Of a stretch of DNA of 64,000 bases, positions 13,001-24,200 are shown piece by piece. The stretch covers positions 124,001 through 188,000 of the forward strand of contig WBMV01006429.1 of NCBI GenBank assembly GCA_013396655.1, written 5' to 3'. The notes under the pieces were generated by a model. It worked only from the letters and a program-made list of their open reading frames with translations, was not told the DNA's origin and searched no databases. Position 1 is the first letter of the stretch; every line of letters begins with the position of its first letter. The stretch comes from Campylorhamphus procurvoides (Eukaryota; Chordata; Aves; Passeriformes; Dendrocolaptidae). The position numbers and the translations under genes were made by a program.

Positions 13001-16000
13001 ATGGCACATTTGTGCAGGAATCATTTCACAATGGCTCATCCCCCCTCAGGTGGGGAAGGGGCAGGTTCTGCCACTTCACTGGATGTGAGAAACATCCCCC
13101 AAAAAAGCTGCAAAGATGTAAGGGAAGCAACAGAATGTTGAGAAGGGAAGGGAGTAAATTGGAAAAGCCCAGAGCTGATTGTGAGCCCTGTCCTGCTAAT
13201 GGTACCTCTTTTAAAGGGAGGAAAACATCCCTAACCTAAGAATGGAGTCAGGTCTATCACTCAACATATCACTTTTTTTTGTTATCTACTAAGTTGGCAT
13301 CACTTTTAGAAAGGCCCTGCAACAGGAAAGCAAAAAAGGAGACCAAAATTCAATGTATTCACTGTTAATCTGTATCTCATGCACAGCTGAGGCATCTTCA
13401 CCTCCATATAAAGTTATATTTTTAGCACATTGTTTGCCATTCTAAGGAATCATAGCAGAATATATATCATTAATCAACTGAAGAGACACCTTCCATCTCA
13501 GATAGACACACAACAAGCCTTCTTCAAGCCAATCCATCTTACTTTATCACACTAAAGTACTTCTTTATTCCTGCAAGGTTTTGAAACCATTCTATTTCCT
13601 AGCAGTTTGTTTCCAAATAGTCTTTCAAGCAATAAATCTAACACAACAAATCTTAGATAGAGAAGACAGCTTACTGCCAGGGAAACTGTGAGCATGGCTT
13701 GGTTGGTTAAAATCACACCCTGAAACAGGATTTGGAAACCAAGCCATGTTATTATCAACACTGCAACCACAGAAATATTTACCAGCTTTGCACTCACACT
13801 TGTAAAAAAATGATGGGACAAAGGAACTGGAAGTGAACCACAACTTTTACCATCAGAAATAGAAAAATGAGGGAGTTACCTTGAAAACAAAGTGCATCCT
13901 TGGACGTGTCAGTCACGCTCCTAAAGTTTGGAACAAGAAAAAGCCACTCATATCTTCAAAACCCTTGCAAAGAAAAGCAAGGGTAATATTCCATTTCTGT
14001 GAAATCAGCAGCATTTCACTCAGCTAGAAAACACTAACAGAGCTAAAGACAGATATATAATAGTTGAGGGGGAAATGAGAAATAGCTGGGTTCTGCCCAC
14101 CCTATTTGCTAATTAAGATGAAGATCAATCAGAATAGGGAGGGGATTCATTTATCTTCAACCAGGAACCCCTGGCAGGAGCAATCAGACTCCTCCTTGAC
14201 TTCCATCAGCCTGTCAATATAGAAAACCATTGTTGGGTGGGAAGGCTCCCCAATTTCCTCTGAAGCTTCAAGGGAATGGGGAACACAAATGACTTTTTAT
14301 CTTTAAAAAGAGTCTCACACCAAACATACCAAGCTGAACATCCCTAAATACAAGGATCTGGAGGTATCTGCTGTGTTCCAGCCAAGAGCCAAGGCTTAGG
14401 GGGCTGCAAAGCAGCTGCCAGGGCTGTGATTTCCCTGCTGCTTGTGCTGCAGTGTTGGGGTAGAGGGAAGGAGCAGGAATAGCCAGCACATCCACTCCGT
14501 AGCCCGAGGTGGACTGTGTTTTCATAACTGATTAGTATGGCTGTGCCATTGCATTTCTCATTAAAATCCCTTTCTTGAAGGTAGGCACAACTTGCACCAT
14601 GTTTTCCACTTGTTTGAGCTTCAAGCTGTCGCTCAAAAAATTAATTTTAGCTGGGTTCATCTTTCCATCACAATTTTTTTTTGTCACGGTGGTTGATTAA
14701 TTCCATGGCATTGTTTGCTCTTTTACAAGATTAATTGCAGGATGGGAGAATAGATGACTTTCTGGTGAGGGAAAATATGAAGTTATTGTAATTCCTCAAT
14801 GCCAGAAAACAACTTTTTTTTTTCCCCATCTAACTTCAGGCAGCAAGAAAATGATGTAGTGAAACTGCTTTGGTCCTTTACAGGATCAATTGTGTTTAAC
14901 CAAGGCAGGGTCTGTAGTTTGGTTAAGGTTTGCCACCACAATTCTCCTTCCCTACAGCTGCTTTGAAAGTTAAAGATTTATGGAAGGAAGGACCAAGAAG
15001 GGGCTTTGGGATGCTTTTTTCAGTCTGTATTGGCATAAAACAGTCATTATTTTGTATTCAGTCAACCTTTCCTTGGCTTCCTTTGGTGTACTTTCATTTC
15101 CCCCCAGAGCTGCTTGGCAGAGCACATTGATGCTGCACGATGCCCTCATAGAGTTCTTTTCTATACAAACCTTATTTATTCAGCTTTTATTCCATTTTTT
15201 TTTCTGCTTACTGATTGTTTGCAAGAAATACTATCCACTTGTCAGACAACTGAATTGATATCTCTGCACCAGTTTTTCATTTAAGCTTAAACATCATCTC
15301 TCTGGTTCTCATCTGCCCTGTTGTACAGAAAATAAAAGCTTTTCCAGAAATGTCTGTGCTCCCCTGAGCCATAACACTGCAGCAGCTTGTCCCTTCTTGC
15401 ACTGAAGGCAAGGAGAATATTCCTCCAATTTCCATGAGAGCAAGTTTGGGCACTGCTTGTATAAATTAAATTCATGAATAACAGAGAAAGAATTGCTTTG
15501 CATCATAATAAATGAAGGCATCCCACCCCAAAATTCATATTCCTGCATAATGGCAAGAATATTGTCCATAACCTGTGAGATTTTTACTGTTTGACATCAA
15601 TCAATAAAGGCAGATTGAAAGGAAGTTTTTGGTATTTGACTCTCATTGAAACAGATCACGGGCACTGAAAACACCTCCCTCTCTACAAGGAGATAAATCC
15701 AGTTTCACTCATATTAATGTTACTTTTGACTGATTTGAACCACAGTTTTTAAAAAAAATAAATTCTTTTAAACAGCTGTGCTATTTTTTCCTGAAAAAGA
15801 CCCCCATTGTAGTTTATCCAAGAAAAATCTGCTCCAACCTTGGAAGTGTTGCCTCCTAATTTGGGAGTAGGGGATGATGCCCAAGAGCAAAACCCCAGCT
15901 CCTTGTCCAGTTTATTCTGTTGACTGTTTTCAATATTCAGACTTTTCCAATGTGTCATATCACATCTAGTGAGACAAATCTGCCCCCAAAGCTCAGCCCA

Positions 16001-16402
16001 CAGAGGAAAGAAAACTTGATTTGGCTTTTCCAGGTATGAAAAAGATGCTGTGTGGGGAACTGATGTGCCCAACTGAGTGAAATCGTTATTGATGTTACAG
16101 CATCGAGCCCGTGGTTTTGAAAGGCACCCAATGGCTTTGGGGACTTAGCTCATAATCTAACAGGAGCTCCATGACTCAACCCCATCAGGAAAATCCCACG
16201 AGCAACTTCCAAATTTCAGGATTAAAACTGAAATTCACTGAATTATTATGAGAACAAACTGTGCTCCTCATGTCCGGGGAGCAAGGGTGAAATCATGTCC
16301 TGTGTGGAAGAGGCAAAAGAAACACGTCAGATGTTGGAATTTACAAAGAATAGAATTTCTAGGGCTGTTTTCCCCCAGGAATATTTAATAGATCCCTTTC
16401 CA
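10001..16402. other. Non-genic stretch, nothing recognised
   Basis: Long single-copy region. The open frames here (for example 172 codons at 10880-11398) have residue use typical of chance frames and no splice or start context that I find convincing. No CR1 fragment was seen. Confidence 0.45.
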
Positions 16403-16572
16403 TCACGATTTCCTTGATGCTGCACTGCAATGCTTGAGGAGGCTGAGTAATTTCTCCAATTCCTCTGCAGCCTCAGCTCTTTCAGCCTTCCCAGTAACAT
16501 CTCTGGGGGAGAATTCACAATTTCTTGTCACAAGGCGGCATCTGATCATCCAAATGTCATCTGAGCTGTAGT
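16403..16572 (-). CDS. Candidate 3'-terminal coding exon of an unknown - strand gene
   Basis: On the - strand a clean acceptor ('ttcctctccttccttgcag', at 16591-16573) opens at 16572. After two bases that finish a split codon, the frame runs 55 codons to TGA at 16405-16403. It is the only one of the three frames open from the acceptor. The residues look like real protein: YSSDDIWMIRCRLVTRNCEF, followed by an amphipathic helix KAERAEAAEELEKLLSLLKH. ATTAAA, the common variant poly(A) hexamer, follows within about 20 bases of the stop. Phase matches the candidate exon at 17150-17027 across a 454-bp intron (16573-17026). I do not recognise the protein. It lacks a start ATG of its own and is too short for ATG-to-stop ORF finders. 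Confidence 0.38.
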
Positions 16573-17026
16573 CTGCAAGGAAGGAGAGGAATTAGTGAGC
16601 TAAAATATATTCATAGAGGGAAAAAAAAGTGGTTTTAAAAAACTCGTGGCTTTCTCCTTCAGCCAAAAGCTTTGCTGAAGTATTTATGAAGGCATTGGGA
16701 TCTTAAGGAATTACTCAGATGTTTAAAGCTTGTTATTTGTTTAAATCTCTCATAGCACGAGGAAACTAAAGTGAAGGAGCAAATTTCCCTCGTTCACAAT
16801 ATGTCACTTTTTTTTCCTAGTCTTGGGACTCTTGTGTCTTGAAGAATGTTAGAAAGTATTAATAATTAGGCAGAATTGCACCCAGAAAGCACATCTGGGT
16901 ATATGTACATGGATTTTACAGGATTTTCCCCTCCCTCCAGGCCCTGCTGCTCATTTAGGAAAAATGCAAAAGGGAAACAAACATCAGCAAATGGGAGAAG
17001 CCTCAAACCCATTTATTTTTACCTAC

Positions 17027-17150
17027 CTCTAAGGAAGCAGGACAATTTTAGGGGCTGTTTCAGGTAGCACATCAATAACTGCAGCTCCAACTGCCTCAAT
17101 TTCTGCAACTTGTCAAAGAGCTTAATAGAGAGATTTATGAGAACTTCAAG
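17027..17150 (-). CDS. Candidate internal coding exon of the same unknown - strand gene
   Basis: On the - strand the frame is open from just after a TGA at 17162-17160 and runs 44 codons to a donor reading AGAG|GTAGGT, with the last exon base at 17027. It leaves one base (G) that joins the AC of the exon at 16572 to make GAC (Asp), so phases agree. The encoded stretch is a leucine-rich helix (LSIKLFDKLQKLRQLELQLL) then CYLKQPLKLSCFLR. The 5' edge is uncertain: acceptor AGs exist after 17151, 17131 and 17103 but none has an ideal pyrimidine tract, so the edge given is the longest option. No initiator codon or upstream exon could be placed. It could be chance, a fossil exon or a real small gene. 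Confidence 0.32.
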
Positions 17151-17162
17151 CTTTGGGTTTCA

Positions 17163-17967
17163 AATCCTTAATATCTGTCAAGCTACAGTCTTAATACCAA
17201 ATTTCCCATCCCCAAACCAGGCTGGAAATTCAAAATGAAGCTAAAAAGTATTGTTGAAGGGATTTATTTGGCATCTTAAATTCTAGTTGCATGTTCTGCT
17301 CGATGTATTTTGTTGCTGGGAAGCCCTTTGTGCTTTGAAGTAACATGTTGTTAATTAATTTATTAATTTTGGGGGGCAGCAGAATGATGCTGACACTTCA
17401 TGGGTTTGTTTCATGTCAGGAACAGGCATGACTGGATTATTTGCCTCATGGAAAGGGCTGGTAGGAGACTTTGATGCCTATTTTGGCTCTTTCACCAGGA
17501 GAGGCAGCACCTGCTCTGGATTGCAGGACTGTGATCCCACACCAGGGGACTGAGGATGTTTGGAACAGGGTTTGGTAGGAGAGAACAAACTCCTGTCCTT
17601 GAGTTACCACTGGAATTACATTTTTTTTTTTTTGCTGGAAAAAGTCACCACTGTTTGCTTACTAAAAGGATTCCCAACTGGAATTATTGCTCAGATAATT
17701 TATGGGTAAGTGCAGGAAGGAAAGACTTAAGAGGAAACTAAAACTAAAAGGGGATCTAAATCCTTTCTGCACAGGTTTTAAATTTTAAAGTTTTGGTTGG
17801 TTGGCTCGGTGCCAAATTTCATCCTTTCTTCATTTTGTGATCAAACCAAGACAATGTGATGTAAAATTTATATTAATAAATTATGCTAATAATGATTTTA
17901 TACTGAATTTTAGTCGCTCAAAATTAATATCAGATTTATTAATGGATAATAAAATTCACAGAAAAAA
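17163..17967. other. Non-genic, A/T-rich stretch
   Basis: No exon was recognised. A T run lies at 17620-17633. The stretch 17830-17950 is very A/T-rich with many ATTA/TAAT motifs and may be a conserved non-coding element, on texture only. Confidence 0.35.
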
Positions 17968-18110
17968 GACCATGGAGCTTCTGGAGAGAGTCCACCAAGG
18001 GTTACAAAGATGATGAGGGACTGAAACATCTTTCTAGTGAAGAAAGGCTGAGGGACCTGGGCCTGTTCAGCCTGGAGAAGAGAGGAGTGAGAGGGGACCT
18101 CAGCCAAGTC
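17968..18110 (+). mobile_element. CR1 LINE fragment, parent of the adjacent minisatellite
   Basis: Plus-orientation CR1: 'gagagagtccaccaagggtt', 'aagatgatgagggactg', 'tagtgaagaaaggctgaggg' and 'cagcctggagaagagaggag' in the expected order. It ends directly in 'gagaggggacctcagccaag', which is also the first unit of the tandem array that follows, so the array appears to have grown out of this CR1 copy. Confidence 0.88.
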
Positions 18111-18655
18111 CATCAGAGGAAACCTCACCATGTCCATCAGAGGGGACCTCAGCCATGTCCATCAGAGGAAACCTCACCATGTCCATCAGAGGGGACCTCA
18201 GCCATGTCCATCAGAGGAGACCTCAGCCACGTCCATCAGAGGAAACCTCAGCCACATCCATCAGAGGGGACCTCAGCCAAGTCCATCAGAGGGGACCTCA
18301 GCCAAGTCCATCAGAGATCTCAGCCATGTCCATCAGAGGGGACCTCAGCCAAGTCCATCAGAGATCTCAGCCATGTCCATCAGAGGGGACCTCAGCCATG
18401 TCCATAAGAGGAAACCTCAGCCATGTCCATCAGAGGGGACCTCACCATGTCCATCAGAAGAGACCTCAGCCATGTCCATCAGAGGGGACCTCAGCCATGT
18501 CCATCAGAGGAAACCTCAGCCATGTCCATCAGAGGGGACCTCACCATGTCCATCAGAAGAGACCTCAGCCATGTCCATCAAAGGGGACCTCAGCCACGTC
18601 CATCAGAGGAGACCTCAGCCAAGTCCATCAAATGGAACCTCAGCCACATCACTCA
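18091..18655 (+). repeat. Minisatellite, 23 units of 22-25 bp
   Basis: The 565-bp array has 23 units of consensus gaggggacctcagcca-tg-tccatca. Seventeen units are 25 bp, four are 24 bp (CAGCC shortened to CACC) and two are 22 bp (gagatctcagcc type). Nested duplications are visible: units 13-16 and 17-20 are near-identical four-unit blocks of about 99 bp. Units 9-10 and 11-12 are a repeated 47-bp pair, and units 2-3 and 4-5 a repeated 49-bp pair. Since 25 is not a multiple of three and the unit lacks stops, all three forward frames stay open across it. These frames (up to 194 codons) are artefacts. Confidence 0.97.
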
Positions 18656-19150
18656 GAATCTTCAGGGAAAGAAAAGGACACAGAATATCATGGATTGAAA
18701 CGTGCTCTCCATGATTTGTTTTAGAAATCCTTCTAAGCAGGAACTGCTTTACATACATTAGTAAAACACACATCTTGGTGTCCCCACCTTCCTTGAATGC
18801 CATATTTCAGTTTTCCCAGAAGATGGTTTTTCCCTACAGCCTTCCTAAGAACATCCTCAGGCTGCACCTTCTTCCTGTGGAGGAAATAAGAGCACTGGAC
18901 TCCTCTAAATCAGGAGCTGCTTTCGCCCTGCAAACACCTGCAGGGAGCACTAATTGGTAGTCATGAGTTGGGGTTCCTGGAAAAATTCCAACTCAAACAG
19001 CTCTTTATCCAGGCTGGTAAGAGCAGGGTGGGTTTTTTTCCCTCTCCCAACCTTTTGGTTTTTTCCTACCTGGGTGTAATTATGCCCACACTCCACTCCA
19101 TTTATTACCCCGTGCATAAGCACATTCACTCTGGTTTTCCTCTCCCTCAG
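18656..19150. other. Non-genic stretch leading to a splice acceptor
   Basis: Single-copy DNA. The last 100 bases are C/T-rich and end 'ttttcctctccctcag', which looks like an intron 3' end for the following candidate exon. Confidence 0.4.
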
Positions 19151-19273
19151 GACCTTTACATTAAGATGACGACTCAGACTGCTCAAATTGCCCAATTGCA
19201 AATGCACTTTGATCAAATGATGACTCAAGGAGACTCGGAGATTATTTCTGCAGGGAAAGACAAGGCAAATTGA
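19151..19273 (+). CDS. Candidate 3'-terminal coding exon, unknown product
   Basis: After a strong pyrimidine tract and CAG (19148-19150) the frame is open in phase 0 for 40 codons to TGA at 19271-19273. The residues are a Q/M/T-rich, probably helical segment (YIKMTTQTAQIAQLQMHFDQ) followed by a polar tail ending SAGKDKAN. The codon and residue pattern is less random than in neighbouring frames. There is no AATAAA close by and no upstream partner exon could be placed. The sequence also continues smoothly into A/T-rich DNA that reads like a conserved non-coding element, so a non-coding conserved element is the main alternative. Confidence 0.28.
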   Translation, partial: DLYIKMTTQTAQIAQLQMHFDQMMTQGDSEIISAGKDKAN

Positions 19274-20925
19274 TCATTGCTGTCACTGGCGAGCAGCAGC
19301 TCCTGAAGGACTAGATTTAAAATGCATTATCTCTAATGTAATCAAAGGAACATTTCATTTAATTTTAAGCCGCCTTGCAATATTTGTTAGTGCTATCATC
19401 TCAGAGTGTTACAGGGACAAAAGTTAATCACACTGACTAGACAAACACTAATTTATTTAATTAAGGATATCCTACTTTCTTTGTGTAATATTTCCCTAAT
19501 GTGGTGTACACATAGATTATTTCAGAACTAGTAGGGGCATAGATGTAAATAATCTTTTAGGGTGGAGGTGCTGGGTCTAAAGAGGTGAGAGGGGATGGTT
19601 TAGGAGACCAAAGAATAGAAGGATGTTTTCTCACCAACTTATCATACATTTTAGATTTAAATGAGGAGAAGGTCTCCAAGGCAAAGCCCTTCCCTCCCTG
19701 AGGAGCAAGAGCATGTGCTGACAGAGGGAGCTGAAAGCCCTGAACCCCCAAATGCTCACCTGGCAGGTGGCACATGGGGACAGAGCTGGCACCAGACACA
19801 CAAACTGGGACTTGCTTTTAGCAGGCTGGTCCAGGACTGAACCAAACCCACCTATTTCCCCTATTTTTAGGTATTCCCATAGGGTGTATACAGCAAGAGA
19901 ACATCCATTCTGGCTCTTCTGTAGCAGTGACTCATTATCCTTCTGCTTTATCCACTCTGAGATGATGATGATGGCTTTAAAGGGAAAGAGAAGTTTATGA
20001 ACCAGTGAAAAGTGGACAGCTGGATTTAAATAGCTAAGAGATACAGCAGGAGAGAGAAGGAAAATACAGAGAGGATGTCTTGAAAAAGTGAAAGGCAGTG
20101 AGTAAGATTAATGGTATTTTTAGGGATCCTCCAGTGGTTGTCCCTTATGGAACAACCCACTGGCACAAAGTGAAACTTTACCATCTGAAACCTTTAAAAG
20201 GGGAAGAGATGAATCTCAAGAGCTTCTGCACATCCCAGATATCCCAGGACATTAGAAATCAGGAACCAACCTCAACTCTAAAATACCTGGGGAAAAGATA
20301 ACAATAATTACAGGTGAAGACCAGGCTTGCACCAAAGGAAGTCAGAATGGAACAGAGAGCCCTGCCTAGTGAAGCCAGGCCAGTTGGCTCTGAACCAGGA
20401 CACACCTTCCCTGGCCATCCTGAGGTGTGTTGTGCCCTGGAAAATTCATTTGCCTCTCTATTCTGTTCCTCCTTGCCAGATCATGGTGCCCCCTGGGCAG
20501 GTCCAAAACCAGAACAAACACTTGCAGGGTGCTTTTAGAGTTAGAGCTGCTATAAAAGAGAAAAAGCAGCGGGGTTTTTCTCCACCCAGATTTTTCAGGT
20601 GTGCTCTCTTGTTTCAGGAATTTATTTGTGGTATTCTGAGTTTAACTGAGTTCTGCAGCAAGAAGGTTTTGTATGGAGCCAGCCTTTCCTCTTTTCTTAT
20701 TTGCCTCCTGTGAAATCTACACTGCACCCCCAAAAACCAGACTTAAATATGGCAAATTTTAATGAAAAAATGCCTGTTAAATAAAGGACTTATTCACCTG
20801 CATAATAATATCAAACCAGGGATAAAAAATCCTAAATCAGGGATTTAGGAGACCAATATAATAATTTTCTGTGTTCATATCTCTGTGTATCCATCACAGT
20901 GCTTTGTTTGAAAGTTTTCTCTTCA
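19274..20925. other. Non-genic stretch with possible conserved element
   Basis: The first 200 bases (to about 19475) are A/T-rich with ATTA/TAAT motifs and a retained CpG ('taagccgccttgcaatattt'), resembling conserved non-coding DNA. The rest shows nothing recognisable. A perfect 9-bp inverted repeat TCCTAAATC/GATTTAGGA with a 3-base loop lies at 20830-20850. Confidence 0.3.
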
Positions 20926-21214
20926 GTTCCGTGGGCAAAGAAGTTCTTTTTCCGAGATGTCACTCCTTGTTCCACCACACTCACCTTCACACCACTCATC
21001 CCCTCAGCCAAGCAGAAAAGTGAAAATGGAAGCAGCACTTCGAGTCAAGAAGATAACAAAAAGAAAGCTGCTCTGAACGTGACAACTGGGCTAAAAGCAT
21101 TTTCTGTGCATCCTGCCTCTTTGTTGCAGGAACAAGCCAAGAGGCCCCATCTGATCTGCTGTTCCTTCACAGCTCCAGCTGCAGGAGCTGCTCCCAGAGC
21201 AGTATTTGCACAGG
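20926..21214 (+). CDS. Weak candidate internal exon
   Basis: The tract 'gaaagttttctcttcag' ends at 20925. The frame then stays open well beyond a possible donor CAGG|GTGAGA near 21214. The first 55 codons read plausibly (WAKKFFFRDVTPCSTTLTFT, then a S/E/N/K-rich linker), but the later part looks random. A second frame is also open for about 48 codons. No partner exon in matching phase was found. Most likely a chance frame; kept because the acceptor and first half are good. Confidence 0.15.
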
Positions 21215-24200
21215 GTGAGAGCAGCAAGGGGAGCATTTGGAGAGGAGTTCCTGAAAATGCAGCATCACACCCTGCACAGCACCAGTGCCCAGCTCTAGTC
21301 GACTTCCCCAAGTTGGGGGTTCTGATCAATGGCAAACCACCCAGAGGATCGAAGAAGAGCTTGGTGGAAAGAACTGATGGGTGGAGTTGTGTTCCACGGG
21401 TGGGATGCAGGTGGTTTCTGTCCCTCCCCGTGGGCTCCTGCTGAAGGTACAAACTGCTGAGCCCATCTTTGATTAGCACTCACATCATCTCTATTGCCCT
21501 ACCCTTTGATGCAGCTGAATGCTCTGCTTTGCTATGGGGGTAACTCATGAAAACCTTTCCAAAAATAAAGATACATACAAATCTTCCATGTAGAATATTA
21601 TTAAACTACTATTTTATCACCCAGAGTCCTTCCTACAAAGGCATGACTTCTAGCTCAGATTTATGGCATTCAAATAACAAACCCCAATAATTCCTTTCTG
21701 CTTCCCTGGGCACTGCAAAAAAACAATAAAAAGGGAAAATATCAGCTCTTTTTTTTGCTCTTCGTGCAGGACCAAACCAAGTGTTGCAGAGCATTTCAAG
21801 CACTGGTTTATTCATCTATTCAGCTTATTGTATGTGAGCTGCCACTAATTTTCCTGAGGTAACGAGCACAAAAAATGCATTTGAGAAAATGCAATTACAG
21901 AATTAAACTGACCATGGTCCGTCTGACTAAGTCAATCCTTCAGGCATAGGCAAACGAGTTTTAGGATGGGATTAATCTCAGAGGGGCTTTGGGGAGGCTG
22001 CTGGAGAGGGCACAGTTTTTCTGCATAATTATTGCTTTTAGGAGAAAGCTGAGCTGAGTGAGGTACATCAGGCAGAAAACTACAAACAGATCCTTCAAAT
22101 GCTGCTAAATGACTATTTAACCTACACAAAGAATAATTATCTGAGCATAAGGAGCCAAACAAACTGTTATTTCTAATATCTACGGTAATATCTTACTTCA
22201 GTGGCCAATTGCCCTGCCCACCACATGAATCCCTGCCATTTATTGGAAAAAGCCATTTCCTGAGGTGGCTGTTTAGTTTTTAATCATATGAGCAAAGCCT
22301 GGGGGGAAATTGTAATATAAGTTGTAATTCACTCATTTACTTTCCGCTCTAGAACTTATTCTGATTCAAGATTGGCCAAGACAACTCCCATTTCATCCTT
22401 ATAACTTTGTATTTCCGCTACTGTGGAGCAAAGAAACGTTTTTTATTGCTCTTGTTCGAGTTATTATTCCTGTGTTAAGATCAAAATTGCAAACACAAAG
22501 GGAATGGTTTCATTTAGAATGAAAGAAACATAAAAAATAATATTCCTATGAATGATGATGTTTGAAATGTGTGTTTGTTCTCTCAGAAGCACAGTTTATT
22601 ATACAGGAGGAAGCAGTAAGACTCTGAATAGGCAGAGTTTTCAGCAGAGCCCTAAAGGCCAAATCCTGCAGCTTTGCCACGTAGCTGCTGAATTAAAAAA
22701 ATAAAGAGGCAAAAAGAGAAAAAAAAAATAATTAAAAAAAAAAGGGAGTGCTGCAGTTCCATCAGGAAAAAGGAGAAGGGATTACCGGGCTCTTGTGCAC
22801 TAAACTCACAGCCAGGAAGGTCAAGTTCTTGCTCAGGGGAACTCCTTCAGCTCTGGCTTTGGGAAAGAGCTGTCAGCTGATAAATTCAATGTGCACATGT
22901 GAGAGCCCTCATCATGGCAGAGGAGGTATGTATCTCAATGGGAAAAGTAACCTCAGTGTGACCAGATTTCCCTACTCTAAAAGAAAAAAAGAGGTCCTCA
23001 AGAAGTTATTGCTGTCTATCAGACTCAAGCAGTTTTTCCCATCTTTACTTTCCCCTTGCCCTCACTTTTTCATTTGGCATCTGAGCCGACACATCTGCAG
23101 AGCCCTGGGAGGGAGGGAGTGCAAAGGGAGATGGATGAGGAGGACAAAACACGACAAAGAAATCCCATCACTTTCATCAGGGACAAAAACTGATGTCAGG
23201 GGGGTAACAAATATAACCAGTAATAAATCCCTGTCCATCTTATCAGCTCTAAAGCAATTCCTAAACCATCCTAAATTTCCTAAAACGATTCCTAAAACAT
23301 CCACTGCCGTTGCCCCACTGTAGTGCAGGACTCAGGACAGCCAGGCAATGGGAGGGTTAAACTGCAGTAAAATCACAGCACCCTCACGTAGCTCATTTTA
23401 TGCATAATTTGGAAGAAAACTTAATGAAGGGCTTTCCATCAACACCGAAGACCAGGAGGTACTTTCAGGAGTGCTCTTCATTTCCCAGCCTGTGCACTGA
23501 GCTCTAACCACCATTTCAGCTCAGTACCACTCACTAAGCTTTTCCTTTTGAAGGACCAGAATTTTGACAAGATTAGCACTAAGCAATTATACTTATCTCC
23601 ATCTTAATGGCATCACTGATGTGACTGGAGCTGTTTGTCAATCATCAGTGGGCCAGGGCTCCAGAGTGTGTCCCCCCAGAGGGACCCTGGCTCTGGGGAC
23701 AGTGTGACACGCTGCCTCTCCCTGGCTGCACTGAGGAGCCTCTGCCCTTCCCATCTGCTCTCCCCCTGCTCCAGCAGCAGTGGAAAATTCCCTTTGGTCT
23801 GGGAGGTGAACTGCATGCTAAATGTGGATGGAGGGATGAGGAAACCTCTGAAACCAAATTAGCAAGAAAGCAAAGCAGAGCCAACAAGTTCTAAATCGCA
23901 TTAGCCATCCTATGTGTCCCTCTGGCCTCAACTCTTGCTCTTTGCTTTCAGTTCTTGGATACACTGTAAGGATCTTTACTGGTCTTGAAGCTCAAAAAGT
24001 GCCCCAATTACCAAAAACTGGGGTTTGAGAAGGTGAGCTGACCTTGGAGTGACAGCTGGACCATGTGCAGCTCTGGGAGAGGGGAAGCTCTTGGTGTGGA
24101 TCAGAGGGAGGAGCTGGGAAGATGCACTGAGAGACCAAACCACTGAAACAAGATCTCCTAAAAGCACAAAATGACTCTGCTCAGCACTGTTGATAAGGAA

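Noticed and set aside
22748..23323. 191-codon open frame on +
   Set aside because: It begins after an A-rich low-complexity tract, its residue use is random, and no splice or poly(A) context was found.
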